Assembly (NCBI GenBank): GCA_031277445.1
Contig: JAITMH010000037.1
Span: 1 to 11,495 of the forward strand
DNA: 11,495 nt
Reading direction: 5' to 3'
Source: Burkholderiales bacterium
GTDB lineage: Bacteria; Pseudomonadota; Gammaproteobacteria; Burkholderiales; Casimicrobiaceae
In this document: positions 1 to 7,461 of the stretch, piece after piece
Layout: the number at the start of each line of letters is the position of its first letter
Position numbering within the stretch: the first letter of the stretch is position 1
Program-made: the position numbers and the translations under genes
Notes under the pieces: generated by a model
Told to the model about the DNA's origin: nothing
The model's input: only the letters and a program-made list of their open reading frames with translations
Databases searched by the model: none

Positions 1-1
1 G

Positions 2-76
2 TACGCCAAGAATGCTGCATCGTTCTTAGCCGCAGTGCAGATTCGGTGCTTGGCTCTTTGGTTGAGCGTCTCGTGA
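2..76 (+). CDS. C-terminal end of a probable IS5-type transposase (partial)
   Basis: The second forward frame is open from the window edge to a TGA at 74-76 and encodes 24 residues containing FLAAVQIRCLALWL. Small DDE transposases of the IS5 type commonly end with a hydrophobic helix of this kind, with a Phe-Leu-Ala start and a Leu-Trp close. None of the catalytic DDE residues lie in the window, so the call rests on the tail alone. The start lies outside the window. It could instead be the end of an unrelated protein. Confidence 0.42.
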   Translation, partial: YAKNAASFLAAVQIRCLALWLSVS

Positions 77-174
77 CGACACTATCTAACGTTAAGGTAT
101 CTACGATGTCCCCGAACAGGTGTTTACGATGTCTCCGGTCTGAACACCCCGCAAGCGGGGGAAGGAGCTTTGAG
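77..174. repeat. Possible insertion-sequence end with two direct repeats
   Basis: Two copies of TACGATGTCYCC lie 23 bp apart, at 102-113 and 125-136, and differ at one base. A GC hairpin (CCCCGC/GCGGGG, 147-152 and 155-160) follows, without a T run. Closely spaced direct repeats near an end are known transposase-binding sites in IS21- and IS481-type elements, and a transposase tail lies just to the left. No matching opposite end can be seen, so a link to an insertion sequence is inference. No gene was found here. Confidence 0.3.
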
Positions 175-363
175 TTCTTCTTCGCGCCTTCGCGTGAGGC
201 GAGGTTGCGGGCGAGTCGTGAGGTAATTCGGCCCGCGCTCCTTTCTTTGTGCTCTTTGCGTTCTTTGCGTTCTTTGCGGTTAAATCATGTTTTTGGATTC
301 CCGGATGGCGCTTCGCTTATCCGGGCTACGCTCTGATCCCTGATTCCTGACCTCTGACCTCTG
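175..363 (+). repeat. Array of dispersed repeat modules A-B-C-D
   Basis: Four modules found elsewhere in the window occur in order. Module A (175-198) reads CGCGCCTTCGCGTGAG. Module B (251-285) is a tandem TTCTTTGCG, two exact 9-bp units at 261-269 and 270-278 after a partial one. Module C (300-325) has arms CCCGGAT/ATCCGGG around a GCTTCGC-containing centre. Module D (331-363) is rich in CTGATCCCTGATTCCTGAC. About 50 bp between A and B (199-250) looks unique. An open frame crosses this array, but it is made of repeat sequence and is not called as a gene. Confidence 0.8.
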
Positions 364-423
364 TTTCCCGCCCCCGCAAACATGACGGTTGAGAATACGG
401 GGCTGGTATTCCGCAACGGTTTC

Positions 424-440
424 TGTTAAAATCCGGCGCG
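424..440 (+). promoter_or_regulatory. Probable extended -10 promoter of the rimP operon
   Basis: TGT followed by TAAAAT (hexamer at 427-432) is an extended -10 element. The -35 region at the usual spacing (TGGTAT, 404-409) is weak, which is typical when a TGn extension is present. Transcription would start near 438-440, giving a leader of about 75 nt before rimP. The promoter lies just after the repeat array, in the first unique DNA upstream of the operon. Confidence 0.5.
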
Positions 441-441
441 G

Positions 442-516
442 ATGAATAAGTATCAGAAATGGGCTGTGGACAGCCCATTTTTTTTTACACGATTTAGTGG
501 CCATTTGGCGGTTTGA
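442..516 (+). CDS. Possible 24-codon leader ORF abutting rimP
   Basis: An ATG at 442 opens a 24-codon frame that runs through the terminator hairpin and its T run (coding SPFFF) and stops at TGA 514-516, directly before the rimP GTG at 517 in the same frame. No clear Shine-Dalgarno is visible. If transcription starts near 439, the message would be almost leaderless. The frame could couple leader translation to hairpin folding and to rimP initiation, or it may be chance. Confidence 0.22.
   Translation: MNKYQKWAVDSPFFFTRFSGHLAV
457..486 (+). terminator. Intrinsic terminator/attenuator in the rimP-nusA leader
   Basis: A perfect 10-bp stem (AAATGGGCTG at 457-466 paired with CAGCCCATTT at 471-480) has the 4-nt loop TGGA and runs into nine T residues (478-486). 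This is a textbook Rho-independent terminator. It lies after the predicted start site and 30 nt before rimP, so it should act as an attenuator for this operon unless the predicted promoter is wrong. If so, it simply ends transcription coming from the left. E. coli nusA expression is autoregulated through its leader, which makes attenuation plausible here. Confidence 0.8.
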
Positions 517-990
517 GTGAACATCGGCGATCTTTTGGAAACGACGCTGCCCGGATTGGGCTTTGATCTGGCGGATTGGGAAATGTCTCCCAAGGGCCGG
601 ACGATTCGCGTCTTTATCGACACGCCGGAAAACGCGGCAGCGGGTGTGACGGTGGACGATTGCGCTGCGGTCAGCCATCATCTGACGCGCCTTTTCGCTG
701 TTGAAAATATTGATTATGACCGTCTGGAAGTTTCGTCGCCCGGTCTTGACCGGCCTCTCAAAAGGTTGGCGGACTTCGCCCGTTTTGCCGGCTCCGAAGT
801 GCAACTGATGTTGCGTGAACCGATTGAGGGCAGCCGCAAAATGAAGGTTGTGCTGTGCGGTGTCGAAGACGACCGGGTGCTGGTTGAGCATGCCGATATG
901 ACTTCGACCAACGCACCGTTGGCTATTGAGCATCACCAAATTGAACGGGCCAGGCTCGTTCCCAAGTTAGAGTGGAGAAAAGCAAAATGA
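517..990 (+). CDS. rimP: Ribosome maturation factor RimP
   Basis: RimP binds the free 30S subunit and assists its maturation in the cytoplasm. The protein has 157 residues, close to the usual 150 or so. The N-terminal alpha/beta domain covers about residues 1-80 and ends in the family signature SSPGLDRPL (73-81). A C-terminal SH3-like barrel follows (about 85-150). The start is GTG at 517, because an in-frame TGA lies immediately upstream at 514-516. The Shine-Dalgarno is poor, so translation may depend on the leader. The stop overlaps the nusA start (ATGA, 987-990), indicating translational coupling. It is the first gene of the classic rimP-nusA-infB operon. Confidence 0.95.
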   Translation: MNIGDLLETTLPGLGFDLADWEMSPKGRTIRVFIDTPENAAAGVTVDDCAAVSHHLTRLFAVENIDYDRLEVSSPGLDRPLKRLADFARFAGSEVQLMLREPIEGSRKMKVVLCGVEDDRVLVEHADMTSTNAPLAIEHHQIERARLVPKLEWRKAK

Positions 991-2498
991 ACCGTGATTT
1001 GCTGCTTCTGGTGGACGCGCTGGCGCGTGAGAAAAACGTGCCGCGTGATATCGTTTTTGCGGCGCTGGAATTCGCGCTGGCTTCGGCGACCAAGAAACGT
1101 TTCAAGGAGGAGGTCGATGTGCGCGTTGCCATCGACTGCGAAACCGGAGATTACGAAGCGTTCCGGCGCTGGACGGTCGTCCCTGATGATGAGCATGAAG
1201 AACCGTCACGGCAAATCGCCATGACCGATGCTATCGAGCAGGAGATGGATCTCAATATCGGCGACATTGTTGAGGAGCCGCTTGAGGCTGCCGAATTTGG
1301 CCGCATCGGCGCTCAAGCCGCGAAGCAGGTCATTCTCCAGCGCATCCGCGATGCCGAGCGCGAGCAAATCATCAATGATTTTCTTGAGCGTCAGGACAAT
1401 TTGCTCAACGGCACGGTCAAGCGCATCGAGCGCGGCAATGTGATCATCGAATCCGGCAAGGTCGAAGGCATCATTCTGCGCGATCAGCTTATCCCGAAGG
1501 AAAATCTGCGTGTCGGCGACCGCGTCCGTGCTTATGTGATGAAGGTTGATCGTCAGGCCAAGGGGCCGCAACTGATTTTGTCGCGTACTGTGCCGGAATT
1601 TCTGGTGCGCCTGTTTGAATTGGAAGTACCGGAAATCGAGGAGGAGCTGATTGAGATCATGGGCGCCGCCCGCGACCCCGGTCTGCGCGCCAAGATCGCC
1701 GTCAAGTCGAATGATCCGCGTCTCGATCCGCAGGGCACTTGCATCGGCATGCGCGGTTCGCGTGTGACCGCTGTCACCAATGAGTTGGCGGGAGAGCGCG
1801 TCGATATTGTGTTGTGGTCGGAAGACCCGGCGAAGTATGTCATCAACGCGCTGGCTCCGGCGGAAGTGCAAAGCATCGTTGTCGATGAGGACAAGCACGC
1901 GATGGATGTCGCTGTCAACGAGGAGAATCTGGCGGTCGCCATCGGTCGCGGCGGTCAGAATGTTCGGCTGGCGTCCGAGATGACCGGCTGGCAGATCAAT
2001 CTGATGAATGTCGAGGATTCGCAAAAGAAAGCGGAAGAAGAAAGCGAGAAGTTGCGTCAACTCTTTACCGTGCGACTCGATGTCGATGATGAGGTTGCCG
2101 ACATTCTGATTTCCGAAGGTTTTTCCTCGCTTGAGGAAGTCGCTTATGTGCCGATCCACGAAATGCTGGAGATTGACGCATTCGATGAAGAAACGGTCGA
2201 GGAACTTCGCAAGCGCGCTCGTAACGCGCTGCTGACGGACGCGATCGCGCTTGAGGAAAGTCTCAAGGGCGTCGAAGAAGCGCTGTTGCAGCTTTCGGGA
2301 ATGTCACCACAGTTGGCGGCAGAGCTTGCCAAGCACGACATCAAGACTCGCGACGATCTTGCTGATCTCTCCGTCGATGAGTTGACCGAAATCACCGAGT
2401 TGTCCAAAGAAACCGCTCAAGATTTGATTATGAACGCCCGCGCCCATTGGTTTGAAGATGAAAACGGTGATGAATCTTCCGCCGTCACGCCCGAATGA
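987..2498 (+). CDS. nusA: Transcription termination/antitermination protein NusA
   Basis: NusA binds RNA polymerase and nascent RNA and modulates pausing, intrinsic termination and antitermination. The protein has 503 residues. The N-terminal polymerase-binding domain (about 1-130) is followed by an S1 domain (about 138-202), KH1 with GMRG at 254-257, KH2 with GRGG at 320-323, and two acidic C-terminal repeats (about 360-425 and 435-490). Paired acidic repeats are typical of proteobacterial NusA, including E. coli (495 residues). The ATG at 987 is preferred over an upstream GTG at 972. It has GGAG at 974-977 with 9-nt spacing, and it overlaps the rimP stop. infB follows after 21 bp. Confidence 0.97.
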   Translation: MNRDLLLLVDALAREKNVPRDIVFAALEFALASATKKRFKEEVDVRVAIDCETGDYEAFRRWTVVPDDEHEEPSRQIAMTDAIEQEMDLNIGDIVEEPLEAAEFGRIGAQAAKQVILQRIRDAEREQIINDFLERQDNLLNGTVKRIERGNVIIESGKVEGIILRDQLIPKENLRVGDRVRAYVMKVDRQAKGPQLILSRTVPEFLVRLFELEVPEIEEELIEIMGAARDPGLRAKIAVKSNDPRLDPQGTCIGMRGSRVTAVTNELAGERVDIVLWSEDPAKYVINALAPAEVQSIVVDEDKHAMDVAVNEENLAVAIGRGGQNVRLASEMTGWQINLMNVEDSQKKAEEESEKLRQLFTVRLDVDDEVADILISEGFSSLEEVAYVPIHEMLEIDAFDEETVEELRKRARNALLTDAIALEESLKGVEEALLQLSGMSPQLAAELAKHDIKTRDDLADLSVDELTEITELSKETAQDLIMNARAHWFEDENGDESSAVTPE

Positions 2499-2519
2499 AC
2501 CGCGCAGGAGACTTACAGG

Positions 2520-5357
2520 ATGCTGCACACCACCATAGAAACTTTCGCCGAAGAACTCAAGGTGCCCATCGCCACGCTGCTTGAGCAGTTGGCGGCGGCA
2601 GGCGTTGAGGACAAAAAAGTCGGCGACAACCTCACCGCCGAGGACAAGGCGGCGCTTCTTGATTATTTGCGTCAGCAACACGGCGCTTCTTCCGAGCCGA
2701 AAAAGCGGATCACGTTGACGCGCAAGGAGACTTCGGAAATCCGGGCGCCGGATGCTTCCGGTAAAGCGCGTACCATTCAAGTTGAAGTCCGCAAGAAGCG
2801 GGTGCTGGTGCGCCGCGAAGAAAGCGAAGTCATTCCGGCTGCGCTGGAAGAGGAATTGCCGGAGTCTGTCGAACCGTTATTGCTTGACGACGAATCCGTT
2901 GATGAACTTGTCGAGTCCATCGACGCGATGCCGGAAGTTCTCGAATCGCCGGTTGCTCAGGGCGAGTTGGTTCCCAGAATCGGCGCCCGTGTGGCCTCGC
3001 CGTCAACGCCGGAAAAGGCCGCGCTGGCAGCCGCCGCCGCAATTAAGGCTGCCGCTCGCAAGGCGGCCGCCGGTGAAAAGAAAACATCGAAAAAGAAAGC
3101 GCAAGCCGCTGAAACCCTGCCTGTCAAAACGGCCAAAGCGCGTGCGCCGATGCCGGTGCTGACGCCGGAAGAATTGGCTTCCCGACAAGCCGAAGAACAG
3201 CGGGCGCAAGAACTGATTGCGCGTCAGCAGGAAGATTTGCGCCGCAAACAGGATTTGGAAGTCGCAAAGCGCAACAAGAAAGAACGCGAAGAAGCGGAAA
3301 AAGCAGCGCGGGCGTCGGCAAAAGCCACGGCAGAAAAAGCCCCTCGCACAGGCGCAGAAGCAGCAAAACCGCCTTCCGAGTTGAAAGGAACTTTGCACCG
3401 TCCAGCGCACAAGAAAGAGGTCAAGAAAGAAAAAACAAAAACCGTTTTACGCGAAGCGGCCAACCGCAACGAAGAAATCCGGCGCGGCTTGAAGCCGCGT
3501 GGCGGCAGCGCGGCGACCGGCTGGCGTTCGCCCAAAGGCAGCAAAGGCCGACGCGAAGAAAAAGCCGAGACGCCACCGATACCAATGGCGCCAATCGTTC
3601 GTGACGTGGTGGTGCCGGAAACGATTACCGTCGCCGACCTGTCGCACAAGATGTCGGTAAAAGCAGCGGAAGTTATCAAAACACTGATGAAAATGGGCAT
3701 GATGGTCACCATCAATCAAATGCTCGATCAGGAAACCGCGATCATCGTCGTCGAAGAAATGGGACACACCGCCATTGCCGCCAAGCCGGACGACCCCGAT
3801 GCGTTGCTGGTTGCCGATGAAGCGTCGAGCCACAGCAACGCCGAATGGCTGCCGCGTGCGCCGGTCGTCACCGTGATGGGACACGTCGATCACGGCAAAA
3901 CTTCATTGCTCGATTACATTCGCCGCACCAAAGTCGCCATCGGCGAAGCGGGCGGCATCACTCAGCACATCGGCGCTTACCACGTCGAAACGCCGAAAGG
4001 CATCATCACCTTCCTCGACACACCCGGCCACGAAGCGTTCACCGCGATGCGGGCGCGTGGCGCCAAAGTCACCGACATTGTGATTCTGGTGGTCGCTGCC
4101 GACGACGGCGTGATGCCGCAAACCAAAGAAGCGATTGTCCACGCCAGAGCCGGTGGTGCGCCGATTGTCGTCGCCATCAACAAGATTGATAAAGCGGACG
4201 CCAACCCGGAGCGGGTCAGGCAGGAGTTGGTCGCCGAAAACGTCATTCCTGAAAACTACGGCGGCGATGTGCAGTTCGTCGAAGTCTCGGCGAAAACCGG
4301 CGATGGTATTGATGCGTTGCTCGATGCCGTGCTTCTGCAAGCGGAAGTGCTGGAACTGAAAGCGCCAATAGACGCTCCCGCCAAGGGCATCGTGATTGAA
4401 TCGCGGCTCGACAAAGGGCGTGGCGCGGTCGCCACCGTTCTGGTGCAGTCAGGCACATTGAAACGCGGCGACATCGTGCTGGCGGGTGCTGTTTACGGTC
4501 GTGTGCGGGCAATGCTCGACGAAAGCGGTCAGAGCACGGGCGAAGCCGGCCCTTCGATTCCGGTCGAAATTCAAGGATTGTCGGACGTGCCGATGGCCGG
4601 TGAAGATGTGCTGGTGCTGAACGACGAACGCCGCGCCCGCGAAGTCGCGCTCTTTCGTCAAGGAAAATTCCGCGACGTGCGACTGGCCAAACAACAAGCG
4701 GCCAAGCTTGAAAGCATGTTTGAACAAATGGGCGACAGCGATGTTAAAACGCTGCCGCTCATCATCAAGGCCGACGCTCAGGGCAGCTACGAAGCGTTGC
4801 AACAAACGCTTACCAAACTGTCAACCCGTGAAGTCAAAATCGACATCGTTCATGCTGCCGTCGGCGGCATCACCGAATCCGACATCAACCTGGCGATTGC
4901 CTCCAAAGCCGTCGTGATCGGATTCAACACACGCGCCGATGCGCAAGCGCGTAAACTCGCCGAGCACAACGATATCGAAATTCGTTATTACAACATTATT
5001 TATGAAGCCGCCGATGATGTGAAAGCGGCGCTCTCCGGTCTGCTGTCGCCTGAAAAACGCGAACAGCAACTGGGGCTTGTCGATATCCGCGAAGTTTATC
5101 GGATTCCGAAAGTCGGCGCCGTGGCCGGTTGCTATGTACTCGAAGGCATGGTTCCGCGTGGTGCGCGTGTCCGCCTGCTGCGCAACCACGTCGTGCTCCA
5201 CGATGGCGAACTCGATTCGCTGAAGCGTTTCAAGGACGACGTTAAAGAAGTCAAATCCGGCTTTGAGTGCGGTTTGTCGATTAAAAACTTTAACGACATT
5301 CAACAGGGCGACCAGCTTGAGGTTTATCAAGTCATCGAAATCGCAAGAACGCTTTAG
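2520..5357 (+). CDS. infB: Translation initiation factor IF-2
   Basis: IF2 is the GTPase that brings initiator fMet-tRNA to the 30S subunit and promotes subunit joining. The protein has 945 residues, within the long proteobacterial class (E. coli 890). An N-terminal IF2_N domain (about 1-52) is followed by an IF2-associated segment (about 57-102), a long Ala/Lys/Glu-rich linker (about 103-355) and a second IF2_N-like domain (about 361-420). The G domain shows GHVDHGKT (454-461), [15 protein letters not shown] (500-504), NKID (554-557) and SAK (590-592). Domains II to IV follow to the end. The ATG has AGGAG at 2506-2510 with 9-nt spacing. Internal starts making shorter IF2 forms are known in E. 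coli but were not identified here. Confidence 0.98.
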   Translation: MLHTTIETFAEELKVPIATLLEQLAAAGVEDKKVGDNLTAEDKAALLDYLRQQHGASSEPKKRITLTRKETSEIRAPDASGKARTIQVEVRKKRVLVRREESEVIPAALEEELPESVEPLLLDDESVDELVESIDAMPEVLESPVAQGELVPRIGARVASPSTPEKAALAAAAAIKAAARKAAAGEKKTSKKKAQAAETLPVKTAKARAPMPVLTPEELASRQAEEQRAQELIARQQEDLRRKQDLEVAKRNKKEREEAEKAARASAKATAEKAPRTGAEAAKPPSELKGTLHRPAHKKEVKKEKTKTVLREAANRNEEIRRGLKPRGGSAATGWRSPKGSKGRREEKAETPPIPMAPIVRDVVVPETITVADLSHKMSVKAAEVIKTLMKMGMMVTINQMLDQETAIIVVEEMGHTAIAAKPDDPDALLVADEASSHSNAEWLPRAPVVTVMGHVDHGKTSLLDYIRRTKVAIGEAGGITQHIGAYHVETPKGIITFLDTPGHEAFTAMRARGAKVTDIVILVVAADDGVMPQTKEAIVHARAGGAPIVVAINKIDKADANPERVRQELVAENVIPENYGGDVQFVEVSAKTGDGIDALLDAVLLQAEVLELKAPIDAPAKGIVIESRLDKGRGAVATVLVQSGTLKRGDIVLAGAVYGRVRAMLDESGQSTGEAGPSIPVEIQGLSDVPMAGEDVLVLNDERRAREVALFRQGKFRDVRLAKQQAAKLESMFEQMGDSDVKTLPLIIKADAQGSYEALQQTLTKLSTREVKIDIVHAAVGGITESDINLAIASKAVVIGFNTRADAQARKLAEHNDIEIRYYNIIYEAADDVKAALSGLLSPEKREQQLGLVDIREVYRIPKVGAVAGCYVLEGMVPRGARVRLLRNHVVLHDGELDSLKRFKDDVKEVKSGFECGLSIKNFNDIQQGDQLEVYQVIEIARTL

Positions 5358-5364
5358 ATAGAAG

Positions 5365-5405
5365 CCCTCCCCTTCAAGGGGAGGGTTGGGGTGGGGATGG
5401 GGTTG
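5365..5405 (+). repeat. Palindromic repeat E with G-tract tail, copy 1
   Basis: Arms CCCTCCCC (5365-5372) and GGGGAGGG (5378-5385) flank TTCAA, and a tail TTGGGGTGGGGATGGGG follows. It begins 7 nt after the infB stop and fills the infB-rbfA gap. The right arm plus tail contains five consecutive runs of three or more G, which could form a G-quadruplex in DNA or RNA. There is no T run, so it is not a standard terminator. Related copies lie at 7329-7351, 7462-7501 and 10200-10238. Confidence 0.85.
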
Positions 5406-5468
5406 TCCTTTTCTTCTGAACTTCTTTCAGCACGTCCGCTCACCTATTTAAAGTAAAGGAAGCAAAAA

Positions 5469-5855
5469 ATGAAAAAACATTCCGCCCGTCACCATCGCAT
5501 CGGCGACCAGATTCAGCGTGAACTGGCCGAATTGCTGCGCGAACAGATCAAAGACCCGCGCATCGGTCTGGTGACGATTACCGCCGTTGATGTTTCCAAT
5601 GATCTGTCGCACGCCAAAGTGTATTTCACCAATATGGGCGACATCGCCGGTGCTGAAGACGCCGAACAGGCGCTGGCGCGTACGGCAGGTTTTTTGCGTT
5701 CCGAAATCGCCCACCGCCTTTCCAGCTTTACCGTACCGCAACTGCATTTCATCTATGACCGCTCGACCGAGCGCGCCATGGAAATGTCGCGATTGATCGA
5801 CGAGGCTATCAGAGGTCAGGAACCAGGAATCAGGGATCAGAAACCCGATGCCTAG
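5469..5855 (+). CDS. rbfA: 30S ribosome-binding factor RbfA
   Basis: RbfA is a cold-shock-associated KH-fold protein that binds 16S rRNA near the 5' helix and assists late 30S maturation. The protein has 128 residues. Recognisable family blocks are HRIGDQIQRELAELL at the N-terminus, IKDPRIG, VTITAVDVSNDLSHAKVYFT and VPQLHFIYDRSTERAMEMSRLIDEA. The start ATG has AAAGGA at 5455-5460 with 8-nt spacing. The last residues (about 115-128, GQEPGIRDQKPDA) are encoded by a copy of dispersed repeat D and are probably not ancestral. The 111-bp gap from infB is filled partly by repeat E, so the operon spacing is unusually loose. Confidence 0.95.
   Translation: MKKHSARHHRIGDQIQRELAELLREQIKDPRIGLVTITAVDVSNDLSHAKVYFTNMGDIAGAEDAEQALARTAGFLRSEIAHRLSSFTVPQLHFIYDRSTERAMEMSRLIDEAIRGQEPGIRDQKPDA
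5810..5845 (-). repeat. Dispersed repeat D, copy 2, overlapping the rbfA 3' end
   Basis: Read on the minus strand, this is the same CTGATCCCTGATTCCTGAC module as at 331-363 and 7281-7316, with a short internal duplication. It lies inside the open frame of rbfA and supplies its final codons, with the stop just beyond at 5853-5855. Confidence 0.8.
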
Positions 5856-6085
5856 AGCGGTTTCGACTCAAGCGCATACACTTTTCACCCACTCCTCTTG
5901 CGGGAGAGAGTGCCCCGAAGTGCTTTTGATCGAGAGGCGAGAGAGGAGATGATTTTTCTTCGCGCCTTCGCGCCTTCGCGTGAGACAAAGCGCTGGGATT
6001 CGCTGCCCTCATCACCAGCCTGCGACTCTTTGCGTTCTTTGCGGTTTTTTAGGTTCCCGGACTGCGCTTCGCTTGTCCAGGCCAC
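5856..6085 (+). repeat. Composite repeat block A-F-B-C between rbfA and truB
   Basis: The 236-bp rbfA-truB gap holds no gene. It starts with unassigned DNA containing an imperfect hairpin (CACTC/GAGTG arms, 5890-5912). Then come module A (5957-5982, with an extra CGCGCCTT unit), module F in reverse (5991-6024, GCTGGGATTCGCT to CCAGCCT), module B (6025-6050, CTTTGCGTTCTTTGCGG) and module C (6054-6083, TTCCCGGACTGCGCTTCGC onward). Module C ends only about 9 bp before the truB ATG. The A-F junction is shared with the block near 11222-11270. Confidence 0.8.
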
Positions 6086-6091
6086 TCCCCG

Positions 6092-7051
6092 ATGACTTGG
6101 CGTCGCGTCGATGGTGTTCTGCTGCTCGACAAGCCAGTCGGGATGTCGTCAAACGCGGCGCTTCAAAAAGCCCGCCGATTGTTTCAGGCCGAAAAAGGCG
6201 GACACATGGGAACACTCGATCCGTTCGCGTCCGGTTTGTTGCCGTTGTGCTTCGGTGAAGCGACCAAATTCTCGCGCTTCGTCCTCGACGCCGACAAAAC
6301 GTATCGCGCCACTTTGCAGTTGGGCGTGACCACGACCACCGGCGACCCCGAAGGCGATGTCGTCGAAACACGCGAAACCACGCAAGTCAATCGCTCCGCC
6401 GTAGAAAATGCGCTCGTCCACTTTCACGGCGTCCAGCAGCAGATTCCACCGCGCCATGCCGCGCTCAAATATCAGGGACGCGCTTACTATGAATACGCCC
6501 GCGCCGGAATCGAGATTCCGCGTGAGGCGCGCACGATTGAAATTCACGCGCTGCGTTTGATCAATTTTGCGCCGCCGGTTCTTGTGATCGACGCGCATGT
6601 CAGCAAAGGCACCTACATTCGGACGCTGGCCGAAGACATCGGCGCGGTGTTGGGCTGCGGTGCGCATTTGACCGCGCTGCGCCGCTTGCAAAGCGGGGCG
6701 TTTTCGATGGCGTCGGCACACACGCTGGAAAGTTTGGAAACCGCGTCCGACGCCGAACGGATGGCTTGTCTTTTACCGACGGAAACACTGATTCAATCGC
6801 TGCCTCGGGCGGATCTTGTTTCGGCGGCGGCAAGCCGTTTCCGTCAGGGACAACGGCTGGCGTTGCGCGATGTTGAGGCACTTTCCGTCCCGGATCAGGC
6901 GGTTTATGCGGTTTATACAGCCCCCTTTCCAAAGGGGGTGTCGGCGAAGCCGACGGGGGTTTGTAGCCCACAAGGGGAGTGGGGAGCCCATTTTCTCGGC
7001 GTCGCCGAAGTCCGCAAAGGGGCGTTGCGCCCGCTACGGCTTGTTGTTTGA
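6092..7051 (+). CDS. truB: tRNA pseudouridine(55) synthase TruB, with an in-frame repeat insertion
   Basis: TruB isomerises U55 in the T loop of tRNA and acts as a tRNA-folding chaperone. The protein has 319 residues. The catalytic motif is GHMGTLDPFASGLL, with nucleophile Asp43. Other family blocks are VDGVLLLDKPVGMSS at the start, YQGRAYYEYARAGIEIPRE, and SKGTYIRTLAEDIG with LRRLQSGAF. The C-terminal domain ends in FLGVAEVRKGALRPLRL. Between QAVYAVY and FLG, residues 276-300 have no place in the family and match a palindromic repeat. Without them the length is about 294. No Shine-Dalgarno precedes the ATG, because repeat DNA reaches almost to it. The catalytic core is intact, so activity is likely. 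Confidence 0.95.
   Translation: MTWRRVDGVLLLDKPVGMSSNAALQKARRLFQAEKGGHMGTLDPFASGLLPLCFGEATKFSRFVLDADKTYRATLQLGVTTTTGDPEGDVVETRETTQVNRSAVENALVHFHGVQQQIPPRHAALKYQGRAYYEYARAGIEIPREARTIEIHALRLINFAPPVLVIDAHVSKGTYIRTLAEDIGAVLGCGAHLTALRRLQSGAFSMASAHTLESLETASDAERMACLLPTETLIQSLPRADLVSAAASRFRQGQRLALRDVEALSVPDQAVYAVYTAPFPKGVSAKPTGVCSPQGEWGAHFLGVAEVRKGALRPLRLVV
6899..6991 (+). repeat. Palindromic repeat inserted in the truB coding region
   Basis: Three hairpins follow one another inside the reading frame. CCCCCTTT/AAAGGGGG occupies 6921-6928 and 6931-6938. GTCGGC/GCCGAC with a GAA loop occupies 6940-6945 and 6949-6954. CCCAC/GTGGG occupies 6967-6971 and 6979-6983. The inserted segment is about 75 bp (6917-6991), a multiple of three without stops. 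It is preceded by a 9-bp tandem GCGGTTTAT (6899-6907 and 6908-6916) that could reflect a target duplication or slippage. Confidence 0.75.
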
Positions 7052-7080
7052 CTCACGGATTATTTCAGCAGAGCGAGTCG

Positions 7081-7136
7081 CCTGGGCAAGCGAAGCGCCG
7101 TTCGGGAATCATTCTCACGCGGAGGCGCGAAGAAGA
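7081..7136 (-). repeat. Repeat modules C and A downstream of truB
   Basis: On the minus strand, module C (7081-7110, a GCCTGGGC arm with an AAGCGAAGCG centre and a TTCGGGAA arm on the plus strand) is followed by module A (7115-7136, CTCACGCGGAGGCGCGAAG on the plus strand). They start the 557-bp truB-rpsO gap. I see no gene between 7052 and 7608; the gap is mostly repeats. Confidence 0.75.
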
Positions 7137-7140
7137 AAGG

Positions 7141-7272
7141 CGTCATTGCGAGCGAAGCGAAGCAATCCAGAAAGCACTTTGTGGGCGGCAGAGCCTGTCC
7201 TCGCGGAAGCGGGGATTGCCGCCCGTAACCACATGGATTCTGCGACTCCGCTTCGCTTCGCGCAGAATGACG
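7141..7272. repeat. 132-bp composite element with inverted GTCATT ends (units G and H)
   Basis: The left end CGTCATT (7141-7147) and right end AATGACG (7266-7272) are inverted. Next to each lies an (A)GCGAAGCGAAGC-type core and a GGATT/AATCC inner edge, so the two ends are diverged copies of one unit facing each other. The middle has an inverted repeat GGGCGGCA/TGCCGCCC (7183-7190 and 7217-7224) enclosing a second hairpin (7199-7214). It resembles a composite palindromic element or a small MITE. A solitary H unit occurs at 10371-10407. Confidence 0.7.
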
Positions 7273-7280
7273 CATTCGAG

Positions 7281-7316
7281 TTTCTGATCCCTGATTCCTG
7301 ACCTCTGACATCTGAC
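7281..7316 (+). repeat. Dispersed repeat D, copy 3
   Basis: Same orientation as the copy at 331-363 and nearly identical over TGATCCCTGATTCCTGACC. The imperfect internal repetition (TGACCTCTGACATCTGAC) is also shared. Confidence 0.8.
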
Positions 7317-7328
7317 GCCCCCATCCCA

Positions 7329-7359
7329 GCCTTCCCCTTGAAGGGGAAGGCGCTTTTTC
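7329..7359 (+). terminator. Repeat E variant that resembles an intrinsic terminator
   Basis: The arms GCCTTCCCC (7329-7337) and GGGGAAGGC (7343-7351) flank TTGAA and run into GCTTTTTC. This is a diverged copy of palindrome E in reverse orientation (the G-tract tail is reduced to CCCATCCC on the left). Unlike the other copies, it has a 5-T run after the stem. It could stop transcripts leaving truB, about 280 nt after its stop codon. Confidence 0.45.
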
Positions 7360-7386
7360 TCCGCGTTCCCCGCGCCTCCGCGTGAG
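7354..7386 (+). repeat. Repeat module A, copy 4
   Basis: TTTTTCTCCGCG followed by CCCCGCGCCTCCGCGTGAG, matching the A modules at 175-198, 5957-5982 and 10287-10319. Its TTTTTCTC edge merges with the T run of the preceding palindrome. The following 75 bp (7387-7461) shows no recognisable feature. Confidence 0.7.
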
Positions 7387-7461
7387 TTGATGCCTTTCTT
7401 ATCCCCCCACCGCCATGCAAACGTCCTTTTCTTCGCTCCCGCTTGCCGGAAAAACAAGAAC

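Noticed and set aside
240..285. Short CRISPR-like array
   Set aside because: The 9-bp TTCTTTGCG units are directly adjacent without spacers, so this is a microsatellite-like repeat.
46..336. Open frame of 96 codons on the plus strand
   Set aside because: It runs through repeat modules A, B and C; its Ser-Leu-Arg runs come from tandem TTCTTTGCG units, and it has no ribosome-binding site or family resemblance.
364..516. tRNA gene before rimP, as with metY in E. coli
   Set aside because: No cloverleaf or T-loop signature (GTTCRANYC) with matching arms is present in the leader.
280..939. 219-codon minus-strand open frame
   Set aside because: It is antisense to rimP and its leader, starts in repeat DNA, and has no protein-like features. 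The other long minus-strand frames opposite nusA, infB and pnp are shadows of the same kind.
972..986. GTG at 972 as nusA start
   Set aside because: It lies inside the rimP end and beside the Shine-Dalgarno GGAG that serves the ATG at 987; NusA family proteins begin with the MNRDLL-like segment.
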